Shown: in pieces, positions 10,974-21,576 of the stretch
Layout: each line of letters begins with the position of its first letter
Position numbering within the stretch: position 1 is the stretch's first letter
Source: Cantharellus purpuraceus
Lineage: Eukaryota > Basidiomycota > Agaricomycetes > Cantharellales > Hydnaceae
DNA: 64,000 bases
Direction of reading: 5' to 3'
Assembly (NCBI GenBank): GCA_025174535.1
Contig: JALBUN010000018.1
Span: 744,001 to 808,000 of the forward strand
The notes under the pieces: model-generated
What the model was told of the DNA's origin: nothing
Database searches by the model: none
Seen by the model: the letters and a program-made list of their open reading frames with translations, nothing else
Translations under genes and position numbers: made by a program

Positions 10974-12858
10974 CTAGTCGAAGCTCAACAAGATAGCCTC
11001 GGTCGACGCGATATCCACACCGTCACTGACACGAACGGTCTGCAGCTGCTTGCCGCCACTCACCTTGGCATCGGGCGTCTCGTACGACTGGCCTGCGAGG
11101 GTGAGCCCTGAGACGTCGTCGGCGTGCTGGATCGCCAGTCTGCGCACTGTGGCACTCTGCGGCGACGACAACGACGGGGTGCCACTACCACTAGGGAAGC
11201 TCTTGTTGCTAAAGCCGAGCTGGAGGTGCACGCTGGGCCGCGTGCCGGTGGAGGTGGTGAGCCAGGCGTTGAGGTTGATGAAGACGGCGCGGACGAGGAT
11301 ACCGTTGTTGGTGCCGTTGTTGGTGCCGTTGCCGCTGTTGGTGCCGCTGCTGTTGTTGGTGATGTCGTAGATGTTGTCGAATGGGACGGTGAGCTCGACG
11401 ATGGAGGTGGTGCCGCTGGTGCTGGTGCCGATGGCGCGGACGACGAGGATGGCGGCGTAGTAGAGGGGCTGGACGTGTGCGGCTTGGGGGGTTTAGTGGT
11501 GTGCCGTCGAGGGTGGAGCGATTGAGCGTAATAGGTTGGAACTGGAGGAAAAAAAAAAAAACATGTTAGGTATTAGCTCTTTCCCCTTCATGTGTGTATG
11601 ACTTACAAAGTTGTATTTGAAACCAATTCCTACAACAAACAACCAAGTCGAGCACAGTCAAAACGAGTGCGCTCCCAGGGAGAGGAGCGAACACACCTTC
11701 GTGGAAATAGGTCTCTACAACGCCTAGCGTCGCCGCCTGGAGGGTGTAATCGATACCCCAAAGCGCCGCACCGGCCGTGTTGCTCACGCCTGGGGCACCG
11801 TGACACGCGATGCTGTTGGTCTCCCTGTACAGAAAAGCACACCGCCCACTTTAGAGGGGCATTTCGATATAGGGCAGGCAGCCTTCACTCACCCAAGCAC
11901 GTAGGGAAACCCTCTGCTCTTGACCTCTGCGATGTCGGCGCTAAAGACGGTGATGTTGCTCCGGACGGCAGCCTTGTTCATAAACGACGCCAGGGAAAAG
12001 TTGCCGCCCGAGCAGAACCCGCCCGAGTACTAATGTTGGCTGATTCTACCAAAAAACTGGGGGTCAGTGTATTGACTTGATTACGGCGGGAAGAGGACAG
12101 AGACGTAACTGCTTGATCACCTTTCCAGGAGCAGAGTTGAGTATGCCGTCGTTAAAGATCCCGGTAGGCGTGAAGCCTGTCCCTGCAAATGCGGCGCCCT
12201 GCAGGCCTAGACCGTTACCTGGCTTCAGACCCGCCGCTTGGGCGACGGGACCTGCAATGCTGATCTAGCTGCACAAACAGTGTCCCTTAGTTAACAGTGT
12301 CTATCGCGTTTCCCGTCCAATGCCTACTCCGCGACGTATTGCTCCTGCGTAAAGTTGGATGGACGGAGTCCGTTATTTTTGTATAAATCCGCCTCGTTGC
12401 CTATAGAGAACGCGTCAGAAACCCACGCGTAAAACACCTGGGCGCACAAGCAGCCAACTGACCGACTTCGATCAGGTCGAGGTGAATGTCGGCGGCGCGG
12501 ACGTCGGGGGAGCTAAACGCCTTGACGATGCTCTTCGCCATGAGCCGTCGCTGACGGTGATTTTCGTGGCCTCGGGGTATGGGGTGATGGAGCTGGAGGG
12601 CGGGAAGGTGGCCTCGACGACGGTGACGGTGGGGACCAGACGGTGTGGTCCTCGGAGTTGGCGCCGACGCGAATCTTGGGAGGCTGGCCGGTGAGCTGTT
12701 GCAAGTTTAAAAGAGCGTTATGGGTGAACGGGTTGGGTCGGTCGATCCCGGTCCAGTCTGCGATGGTGGTGGTGGTTACGGATGAGCCAAACAGCTATAG
12801 ATATGTATTTGACACACACCTGGCCATCGGTCCTGTTCGATTGAAAAGAGAGATGGTG
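10974..12858 (-). pseudogene. Decayed GH79 beta-glucuronidase-like gene
   Basis: This aligns exon by exon with the intact GH79 gene at 18016-20049 and is broken in at least four ways. The 5' end is missing: homology stops near 12858, removing the signal peptide and first residues. About 88 bp equivalent to 19513-19600 are deleted at 12542/12543, which shifts the frame. A Trp codon has become a stop at 12265-12267. A poly-G run at 11486-11491 is two bases shorter than at 18489-18496, shifting the C-terminal frame. A simple-sequence expansion also lies at about 11300-11355. The region around the catalytic Glu motifs is still readable, so inactivation looks recent. Confidence 0.85.
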
Positions 12859-12859
12859 G

Positions 12860-12945
12860 CCTTTGTTTGTGTGCTTTGGCCTATGCTGTTTGTGCTACTC
12901 TGGTGTTATAGTACTATGCATGCATGCATGATGACGACCTCTCTC
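12860..12945. repeat. Second copy of the GH79 3' flank at a rearrangement junction
   Basis: The block from ttggcctatgctgtttg through the atgcatgcatgcatgatgac motif duplicates 10868-10935, which is the 3' flank of the same pseudogene. Here it sits against the truncated 5' end of the pseudogene and joins directly to sequence equivalent to the DNA just downstream of uS10 (about 21580). It marks the point where the GH79 promoter and uS10 were lost. Confidence 0.8.
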
Positions 12946-15302
12946 GACTTGAGTTTTTTTTTTTTAAAAAGTACTGAATAGAATTTGTTGTCGATGTGGG
13001 TGTGTTTTTCCAGAGTTCCCGCTGACGTGTTGCCGTCAATGGAAATCAGTGATAATGCAAGTAGCGTGATCATAATCTACGGTGTGGTTTCGGGGGCCGT
13101 GTTGACGATCCCACCCACCCCTGCGTTGGCTTTCGTACACGATGACGCTTGAATGTTGTTTCTCTCTTTCTAGGACATTGTTGTCATGGGCTGCGCCTGC
13201 AACCTCACGCATGCCATGCCATGCCCTCGTCGTTCGACTCTTATCCCGACTTGAAGAGCAGCACCGTGAATGACCTACCTCCCTGTGAAACTTGGCAACG
13301 AAAGGAAACGGGACGTCAATGATCCCACCCATGAACACTGTCACTGGCTGACTCGAGAGCGGAGGGCACTAGGCAATGAATGAATGGCTTTGGGCGAGTT
13401 TTCGAGACCACCCCGGAGACTGATCGTGTCGCGTTCTGTGAGGCATAGTGGGGCGCAGGATCGTGGCAGGAGAGGGTTTATAGGAGAGGTAATGTGTGTA
13501 TTTTGAGGGTGTTGAAGAGGGCAGGGTTGGTAGGTAGGCGGCGAAGTACTGTGCGCTGCGACGTATGAGGAGTTCGATTACACCTCGCCGTCTGTTTTTA
13601 CTGGTTACTGTCTCGTGTGGTCCTCGGATGCTCTTCAAGTCTGATATGGATCACGGCTAGATGATTGAGTCTGCAGACGGGTATGCGTCGTGTTCCCAGC
13701 GAGGGCTAATAGCGACTGATGAACGGATTAATGGGCTGGCAGGGTGTTTTCACAATCGATAGAAGCGGCAACTGGGCTGTGTCCTTCAATGTGACAATAG
13801 AGCTGGAGCATGTGCGTCCCAAATTAATGTTCAAATTACTGTTTTCCAAGACAAAGCAAGGATCGGCAGGAGGCGCGTCACGCGTGCATTCATGGTCTTT
13901 TTGAGGAGCATTGTTGCCGGCAAGGGAGCACGCAGATCAGATCGACCTCGAACCTCGAGTTGTACCATAGGCGAGGTCATAGGCGAGGTCGCTTTTTTTC
14001 GGCAGAAGCAGCCCAGGCTCATCCGCTCGCATGCAGTGAGTGGGATCGTGTTTGCAATTATCCGTGACGGCAAAAATCAACGCGAGGTCCGTTTGTGAAA
14101 AAAGTGGCGTCCGGCATACGACGTTTTTGAGTCTCTAGCTCGCGAGTTTTGGATGTTTTGCGCATTTTTCCGCGCGTGCATGTCCCTTCATGCCACGCTA
14201 TGATGATTATGAATCGTCGCCACCAGACGCACACAAAGTACCCCTTTAGCGTGACGTAATTAGAGACACGTGGGAGGAAGAACCGTCATTGGAGCATGAC
14301 CCCTAGGCATGTCTATTCGACGTGCCGTAGTCTGATGATCAAGGTCCTTGCCAGAGATACCAATTTAAGCCTATGGGATAGCTTGTCGGGACTGTGAAGG
14401 GCGTGAATTTGGGACCTGTGCTCACCGAGGGTAACTCGGTCCGAGACCTCCCAAGACTTTGAACATGTTGTCCAAAATGTGTCCATCTTCTGGGGATATA
14501 CATTTGCAGAGACGGTTCTTCGCTAGTTTCAAGCGGGTTGATTTATTGTCATCGTCGCATTGAGCCAGAGATTGGTCGGCTCTATAACTGATGAGAGGTC
14601 TGTGCGGACACTGGTGTTGCATAAGAGTGCTGTACAGGAAACTCGAAAGCAGCAGTCGAGATGTGAGATTCATAGAGTGTGCAGGGAAAGAACGAGGATA
14701 TGACCTAAGGATGGTGAATGGTGCGCAACATCAAAGACATGCTCAACTCACAATAAAAGTCATTACCCAAGCTCGTTGACTTGCCGCCCATAAATACTTT
14801 GTTCTATTAGTACCGACAAAAAAATTTACGGTGTATGAGATACAGAATCTCACGTCCTCGAAATGGTATATGCGACTGGCACTACAAGTCGACCCGCAAG
14901 CCCTCCAAGAGCTTCAACCATGGTGTATTTCCAAAGCGGTCGTCATCTATAGGTATCCTGCAGGGACCGGCCTGGGACTTGTAGTCCTAGTGGCGCGAGT
15001 TGCCACAGATATCACATTCTCCAAGTATCTTGGCTCCGAGGCGTCTTGACTTGGGAAATGGGAGGCGCACGCACCAATCATGCAAACAATGCAATCTTGC
15101 TGCAGTACACGGTATACGCAGTGGAATATTTGGGTGGTGACACTTGGGTCTTGCAGGGTCTTGCGGACCTCGGCGCTTGTGTTCAACTGGCGTCACCTCC
15201 GCCACCGGGAGTTGCCGAGTCTATGCACGATTTCAAGAGCATCCTTCTACTCGTCGCAATTTATCTGCACTAATCACGATCTGGACTCGTATTTGAGCTA
15301 CC
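12946..15302. other. Intergenic region upstream of the ATG18-like gene
   Basis: This is homologous to 21580-23598 with many small indels. Frames on both strands are short and interrupted differently in the two copies, so I call no gene. The final 400 bp before the ATG18-like start codon is the best conserved part, as expected of a promoter and leader. No tRNA or other structural RNA is recognised. Confidence 0.6.
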
Positions 15303-17301
15303 ATGGTGACAGCCCATCCTGACAGGAACTCTAACATGCTATTCGCCAATTTCAATCAGGATTTCAGGTGCGTTCCCCTGAGCTCGAGGAAGCCCTGCAG
15401 TCCATTTAACGCCTTGGATCACAGTTGCATCTCTGTAGGAACGCGGAAAGGGTATGGCATAACCAATTGCTATCCATTTGAGAGGGCATTTACCTCAAGT
15501 TTGTATGCAACTTCATGTCATGTTTTCTTCTACTCAAAGCGTGGTGCAGATGATGGCGCTCGAGGAATCGTCGAGATGCTCTTCTGCACATCTCTCATCG
15601 CTTTAGTGGGCGCTGCTGACCAGCCACACTCTAGTCCGCGGAAATTACAGATTGTCAATACCAAGGTACGCCTCGTGGCAATAGACATTCCTCCAGCTCA
15701 CGAAGAAACAGCGTCAATCTCTGATTTGCGAGCTGCTCTTTCCCTCTTCCATTCTTGCCGTCAAACTGAACCGAAAAAACCTCGTTATTGTACTCGAGGT
15801 CGAGATTTATATCTACGATATCTCAAACATGAAACTACTACATGTCATTGAAACGCCACCAAATCCAGAAGGTGGGTGTAGCCTGATACGCCGGTATCTC
15901 TGCTTATGAAGAGAGTTTAGCAATATGTGCCCTATCACCGCATTCCGATTCATCATATCTCGCCTATCCGTCACTTGTCCCCTCACCATCCTCCATCACC
16001 CGTAACCCTGCTGCACCGACACCTTCATCCTCTCCCCCTCAATCCCAGTCGGGCGACGTCATACTCTTTTCTACTCACACACTCACGGTTGCCAACGTCA
16101 TCCGGGCTCACAAAGCGCCTATTTCATTCCTTGCGCTGAATTCTACCGGTACTCTTCTTGCCACCGCTTCAGACAAAGGGACAGTTATACGTGTCTGGTC
16201 GGTTCCCCGAGCAGAGAAGTTATACCAATTTCGCCGTGGGACAGGGGAAGCACGCATCTACTCAATCAATTTCAATGCAGCATCTACGCTAATGGCAGTC
16301 AGCTCGGCACACGACACGGTACACATATTCAAGCTAGGAAACCAAGAAAAGGGGAGTAGGAACGGCACAGTAAAGTTAGGAAACCAAGAAAAGGGCAGTA
16401 GGAACAGCACAGTGAAGCTAGGAAACCAAGAAAAGGGGAGTAAAAACAGCACAGTGAAGCTAGGGGATCCAGAAAAGGGCAGTAAAAACAGCACAGTGAA
16501 GCTAGGGGATCCAGAAAAGGGCAGTAAAAACAGCACAATGAAGCTAGGGGATCCAGAAAAGGGCAGTAAAAACAACACAGTGAAGCTAGGGGATCCCGAA
16601 AAGGGAAGTAAGAACAGCCTAGTAGGTGATAAACCGGAGAGTCCGGCTGGAAACCTTGATAGCCGGGAAAAACCTTCAGGTATCGGAGGAGGATACGAGA
16701 CGTTCATTGATGAAAAGAAGAAGAATGGGTATGTTTGCTTCTGCTGTGCTCTGATGAACTCATGACCGGAAAAGAAACGCCAGAGTCTCTCCGCGTGGCC
16801 GTTCGCTACACCTGATACGTAATGCAACGTCTTCTATGGGCGGCCGTTCGCTACACCTGATACATAATGCAACGTGTTCTATGGGTGGCTCTTTGCATGG
16901 CCGTTCGCTACAGCTGACACGCACTTTAACGTCTTCTATGGGCGGCTACCTTCCTCATACCATCACTGAACTGTGGGAACCATCGCGCGACTTTGCCTTC
17001 TTGAAGCTCCCCACCAGTGGCGCGCGTTGCGTCGTGGCGCTCAGCGGGTGCGTCGACAAGGCGTGCACTTTCTCTGCCATGCTCTGATCGGTAGGTTTTC
17101 CAGGGCAATGCCCCAGGTCATGGTGATATCTTCAGAGGGGTTTTTCTACTCCTACACTATTGATCTCGAGAATGGTGGAGAGTGCGCCTTGATGAAGCAG
17201 TATAGGTCTGTATTTAGTTGGTCTATGCAATGTATATTCACGCCAACTCTTATAGTTTATTGGACTCTGGCGATGAGGGAGGGATTGGCACGGTTAACTG
17301 A
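15303..17301 (+). CDS. Atg18/WIPI-type PROPPIN paralogue with expanded 6CD-loop region
   Basis: PROPPINs are seven-bladed beta-propellers that bind PI3P and PI(3,5)P2 and act in autophagosome formation and vacuole size control. Eight exons, aligned with the sister gene at 23599-25264, give an open frame from ATG 15303 to TGA 17299-17301. The N-terminus reads [19 protein letters not shown] across intron 1; blade sequence follows, and the lipid-binding motif FRRG is intact at 16229-16240. After blade 6 the region equivalent to the membrane-inserting 6CD loop contains seven 42-bp repeats, and the next exon carries a 45-bp triplication; both stay in frame. The intron after exon 2 needs a GC donor (AGG/gcattt), but it is 54 nt with no stop, so retention would only add 18 residues. 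I see no disabling change. Expression is unknown, and it may be a diverged functional paralogue or an early pseudogene. Confidence 0.75.
16331..16624 (+). repeat. 42-bp coding minisatellite, 7 copies
   Basis: Seven head-to-tail 42-bp units start at 16331, 16373, 16415, 16457, 16499, 16541 and 16583. Each encodes a 14-residue unit of the type [14 protein letters not shown] or [14 protein letters not shown]. Units 1-3 carry the NQ version and units 4-7 the DP version, consistent with stepwise internal duplication. The sister ATG18 gene has a single unit at 24630. Confidence 0.95.
16797..16943 (+). repeat. 45-bp in-frame triplication
   Basis: Three units at 16797-16841, 16842-16886 and 16899-16943 each encode a form of [16 protein letters not shown] 12-bp spacer separates the second and third. 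The sister gene has one unit (about 24852-24898). The third unit, which joins GGYLP, most resembles the ancestral sequence. Confidence 0.9.
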
Positions 17302-17900
17302 TCTGATCACTTCTGTCCTATTTTGCTTTGCTTCTGCACATTCACGGGATTATTGTAATTCTGATCAAGGAGCCTTAACCCCAGGTCATGCCACATATAT
17401 ATACCAGATACGAGATGTGCTATAATCGATTTTTATGGCTCCCACGCACATTCTGCAGAACATCCCGGGTGTTGGCTCATAATTCCGAACCTCGTGCCAG
17501 GGCCCCCATCACGTGATGGCCACGTCTCTTGTATATCTATCGTTGTCTATGTTTTTAAGAGTCGATACTACTTGTTGATATCCGATATCTCAAGAATTGT
17601 TTTGGAATGACGCTATGATGCAGTTTGAGAGAGTAAATCTCTTGAAGCTTCGCCATGGGCGCTTGTTGACCGGAGCTGGGTCTGGGTATGGGTATCGCCT
17701 CCCTGCTCTCCCCCGCGGCGAGCCACCATGCCTCTTGCTTGTTCACGTCGCTGATGTAGCACCATGTTGCTGTTAAATGCGTCCCGGCCCTCGTGAATTC
17801 TTTCAACATCCATCTGGAGACGGGGTATTCGGTGAGACCTTTTTAGTGGTCGGTGCGGTTGGTGGTGGGGCTTTGCGATGTCCGTGGGTGGATGACATGG
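17302..17900. other. 3' flank of the ATG18-like gene and duplication junction
   Basis: 17302-17640 aligns with 25265-25665 and 17640-17830 aligns with 26505-26720, so an 840-bp segment present in the second copy is absent here. Similarity to the second copy ends near 17850, and GH79 3'-flank sequence of the next unit begins by about 17900. No gene is seen. Confidence 0.7.
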
Positions 17901-18015
17901 ATTAGATTCTAACAGCTGGGTGTTATGAAGCTGATGATATATCCCCCCCTTTTTTTTTGTGTGCAGCGTTGTACTACTCTGGTGTTCTAGTACCACGACG
18001 ACCTCTCTCTCCTTT

Positions 18016-20049
18016 CTAGTCAAAGCTCAACAAGATCGCCTCGGTCGACGCGATATCCACACCGTCGCTGACGCGGATGGTCTGCAGCTGCTCGCCGCCA
18101 CTCACCTTGGCATCGGGCGTCTCGTACGACTGGCCCGCCAGGGCGAGCCCCGAGACGTCGTCGGCGTGCTGGATCGCCAGTCTGCGCACCGTGGCGCTGT
18201 GCGGCGCGGCGCCGGGGGAGGGGGAGGGGGAGGGGGAGCGCGTGTTGCCGAAGCCCAGCTGCAGGTGCACGCCGGGGCGGGGGCCGGTGGAGGTGGTGAG
18301 CCAGGCGTTGAGGTTGATGAAGACGGCGCGGACGAGGGTGGTGGTGGTGTAGATGGCGTAGCCGGAGATGTTGTCGGATGGGACGGTGAGCTCGACGATG
18401 CGGGTGGTGCCGCTGGCGCCGGTGCTGGTGCCGATGGCGCGGGCGACGAGGATGGCGGCGTAGTAGAGGGGCTGGACGTGTGCGGCTTGGGGGGGGTCGA
18501 GCGGTGTGCCGTCGAGGATGGAGCGGTTGAGCGTGATAGGTTGGAACTGGAGGCACCAATATCAGATGTTACGAGTATGAGCCCCCCCCCCTCGTGTGTG
18601 TACGACTTACAAAGTTGTATTTGAAACCAATTCCTGCAACACCCATGTCGAGTCAAAACGGAGTGGGCTCCCAGGGAGAAGAGCGAACACACCTTCGTGG
18701 AAATAGGTCTCTACGACGCCTAGCGTCGCCGCCTGGAGGGTGTAGTCGATCCCCCAAAGCGCCGCACCGGCCGTGTTGCTCACGCCTGGGGCACCGTGAC
18801 ACGCGATGCTGTTGGTCTCCCTTGCACCGCGCACTTTAGCGGGACATTTCAATATAGGGCAGGCTGCGCTCACCCGAGCACGTAGGGAAACCCTCTGCTC
18901 TTGACCTCTGCAATGTCGGCGCTAAAGACGGTGATGTTGCTCCGGACGGCAGCCTTGTTCATAAACGACGCCAGGGCAAAGTTGCCGCCCGAGCAGAACG
19001 CGCCCGAGTACCGGTGTTGGCTGATTCTACAAAAAAAATAATGGGGGCGGTCAGTGTACGGAGGGTAGAAGGGGACACTGAGACGTAACTGCTTGATCAC
19101 CTTTCCTGGGGCGGAGTTGAGGATGCCGTCGTTGAAGATGCCGGTAGGCGTGAAGCCTGTCCCTGCAAAAGCGGCGCCCTGCAGGCCTAGACCGTTGCCT
19201 GGCTTCAGACCCGCGGCCTGGGCGACGGGACCTGCAATGCTGATCCAGCTGCACAAACAGTGTCCCTTAGTCAAGGGTCGCGTTTCCCGTGCAATGCTTA
19301 CTCTGCGACGTATTGCTCCTGCGTAAAGTTGGATGGACGGAGTCCGTTATTTTTGTACAAATCCGCCTCGTTGCCTGTAGAGAACGCGTCAGCACGCGTA
19401 GCGCACCTGGGCGGCACACGCAGCCCACTGACCGACTTCAATCAGGTCGAGGTGAATGTCGGCGGCGCGGACGTCGGGGGAGCTAAACGCCTTGACGATG
19501 CTCTTCGCCATGTTGACCGCGTTCGTGACATTGTTCAGGCCGAGGTTGACGCCCCAGATCATGTGCGTGCCCTGGGGCAGCCACTTTGACAGCTGGTAAA
19601 AGCCGTCGCCGACGGTGATTCTCGTGGCCTCGGGGAACGGGGTGATGGAGCTGGAGGGCGGGAAGGCGGCCTCGACGACGGTGACGGTGGGGGACCAGAC
19701 GGTGTGGTCCTCGGAGTTGGCGCCGACGCGAATCTTGGGGGGCTGGCCGGTGAGCTGTTGCAGGTTTAAAAGAGCGTTATGGGTGAACGGGTTGGGCTGG
19801 TCGGTCCCGGCCCAGTCTGCGGTGGGGATGAGCCAGACAGCAATGGAGATGTGTTTGGCACACACCTGGCCACCGGTCCTGTTCGATCGAGAAAGAGAGA
19901 TGGGTGGAGACCAAGGGCTGGGAGTTGGCAGGGGCCGCGCTGGGGAGGCAGACTGGCACAGAGCCGGCTGCACGCCCAGAGAGCACCACCGCGTACGCGC
20001 GCCACAGACAGGTCAGCTGGAAGACAGCAAGGAAGAGTGGGAGAGCCAT
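18016..20049 (-). CDS. GH79 beta-glucuronidase-like glycoside hydrolase, secreted
   Basis: GH79 enzymes cleave terminal glucuronic acid residues, for example from arabinogalactan or proteoglycan side chains. The minus-strand ATG at 20049 opens a signal peptide (MALPLFLAVFQLTCLWRAYA), and a TATA box lies 32 bp upstream. Several short introns interrupt the gene; the first joins DRWP to DWAG. The proposed acid/base Glu lies in VGNEADLY (Glu codon 19367-19369, after an intron) and the nucleophile in LGETNSIACHG (18817-18819). The last exons form the beta-sandwich C-terminal domain and end at a stop at 18016-18018. A Ser-Pro run near 18214-18237 is specific to this copy. Family assignment rests on the sequence around both Glu residues; substrate cannot be inferred. 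Confidence 0.85.
18214..18237 (+). repeat. Four GGGGGA units, G-quadruplex-prone
   Basis: Four perfect GGGGGA units lie on the plus strand inside the GH79 C-terminal exon, encoding alternating Ser-Pro on the minus strand. The pseudogene copy has no such run at the equivalent position (about 11170-11200). Confidence 0.85.
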
Positions 20050-20992
20050 GGGAGCACACACGCCAGGGCTTGCCAGCTGTTTATATACACCCTCCCATTC
20101 AATGGCTGTTTCAAAAAATTAGCGACGCCGAGGCTTGCACCGGTGCCCCTAATAGGGAAGCTGCTGCCGTCTGAGAGCGCGAGACAGGTCACCTGCAGGT
20201 CGCGTGCTGCCTCCCGCACACGTACGCAGGATCACTGGAACGCACCACATGGAGAGCCCAGCCGTCCCTGCCGCTACCACGTACCACGCCTCGGTGCGCC
20301 TTTAATTGAGAAGCTGATGCGTGCGAGCCTTGGCACATCCAGTTTCGGGTCCAGTAGTGGCCTGCTGATGACTTTCAGCGTCCGTGTCTCGAGACAGAGA
20401 AGGCTATATTTATTTGTTTCACGCAGTGTTCAAAACTATATACACAGTGCAGATCCCTGCCCGTGTCCACAGGCACTGGACTCGATCGAGCCTGGATCGG
20501 CACGTCGCAGACCAGAATGCCACGTTGACAACGGCTCTTCCCACGTTTCGCAAAATGGTATCACGACGCCAGTGCATCGCTGTCTCAGTTGCCAGAGCTT
20601 GCATACACCCTCCGTTTGAGCACAGCCTACCATGTCGTGCCAGGCGACCCGAACATAAAGTCAGTTTGACTCCCTCGTGTCTACGCCCTCAGTGGGCATA
20701 ATGATGATTCGGGAGAACGCGCCTGGCGCAAGGGGCGCATTCTCTGAAGCAAAAAGATCTTGCCATGCTGAATTGCTGTGATCCCAAGCATAAAGTTTTG
20801 AGCGACGTTTGGCATCACTGTATGAACGTCTCAGAAATCACGTGACTGTGACCGTGATGCTGCTGTACAGTAACTCGCGTAAGCGCCACTGACCGTCTTT
20901 CATCATCACCACTGCCAGCCTTCGGTAAGCGCCTCGCGTTTTACCGTGTCCTCCTTCATCTCTTCTTCTTCCCAGTCACCGCTGTCTCCACC
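20050..20992. other. Divergent intergenic region between GH79 and uS10
   Basis: This 943-bp region must hold both promoters. No convincing coding frame is seen. A pyrimidine-rich tract with several ttcttc and ctcc runs lies just upstream of the uS10 start (about 20945-20985), typical of highly expressed fungal ribosomal protein genes. Confidence 0.6.
20081..20087 (-). promoter_or_regulatory. TATA box of the GH79 gene
   Basis: On the minus strand the sequence reads TATATAA within gtatataaac, 32-38 bp upstream of the GH79 start codon. This implies a very short 5' leader. The element is absent from the pseudogene copy because of its 5' truncation. Confidence 0.6.
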
Positions 20993-21576
20993 ATGAGTTA
21001 CGTTGCGAAGGGAGAAAAAGAATACGACGCCACGGGTGCACCCGTCGCCCCGGCCAAGATCCACAAGATCCGCATCACCCTCACCAGCAGCAACGTGCGC
21101 AACCTTGAAAAATGTGCGTGTTCACTGTTGGACCCTCTCTCTTGGGATGAGCTGAATCTTTCGTCGTTAGTCTGTGGGGACTTGATCAACCGCGCAAAGG
21201 ACAAGCAGCTGCGCGTCAAGGGTCCGATCCGTCTCCCCACCAAAGTGCTCAAAATCACCACCCGTAAGACGGTCGGTCATACTTGCTTGCGTGCACATCT
21301 ATTCCCTACTGATGGATCTCTTTGCGCGCGCGCGCGTGTGTAGCCTTGCGGTGAAGGTTCGAAAACCTGGGACCGCTACGAGCTCAAAGTCCACAAGAGG
21401 CTGATTGATTTGCACTCGCCGAGCGAGGTCGTGAAGCAAATCGTGAGTCCCCTTTCATCATTCAAGATAACACCGCCCCCCCCCCCCCGTGATCCAGTGC
21501 TGATTTTGACGCGCGTTGCTAGACTTCGATTTCTCTTGAACCTGGTGTCGAGGTCGAAGTTACTATCGCCTCTTAA
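20993..21576 (+). CDS. RPS20: 40S ribosomal protein uS10 (S20)
   Basis: uS10 sits in the head of the 40S ribosomal subunit. Exon 1 (20993-21114) encodes the N-terminus with [18 protein letters not shown]. After a short intron the second exon encodes [15 protein letters not shown] and [10 protein letters not shown]. Exon 3 begins [19 protein letters not shown] and ends SEVVKQI, and exon 4 encodes [17 protein letters not shown] with TAA at 21574-21576. Length (about 117 residues) fits the family. The introns contain a GC/GT alternating tract near 21329 and a poly-C run near 21477. This is the only uS10 in the window; the first duplication unit has lost it. Confidence 0.95.

Larger units (their letters stand above)
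10810..17850. repeat. GH79-ATG18 tandem duplication, first copy
   Basis: This block aligns with 17900-26740. It contains in order the GH79 3' flank (10810-10973), a GH79 pseudogene, an upstream intergenic stretch, an ATG18-like gene and its 3' flank up to a breakpoint near 17830-17850. Compared with the second copy it lacks the GH79 5' end, the divergent promoter and uS10, and also lacks about 840 bp downstream of ATG18. Confidence 0.85.

Noticed and set aside
15046..15205. Minus-strand peptide conserved between the two ATG18 upstream regions
   Set aside because: The region is the ATG18 promoter/leader and nearly identical in both copies at all positions, so conservation is not codon-specific.
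18020..18692. Long open frames opposite to or out of phase with the GH79 C-terminal exon
   Set aside because: Shadow frames caused by high GC; the GH79 frame is supported by the family motifs and by the pseudogene copy.
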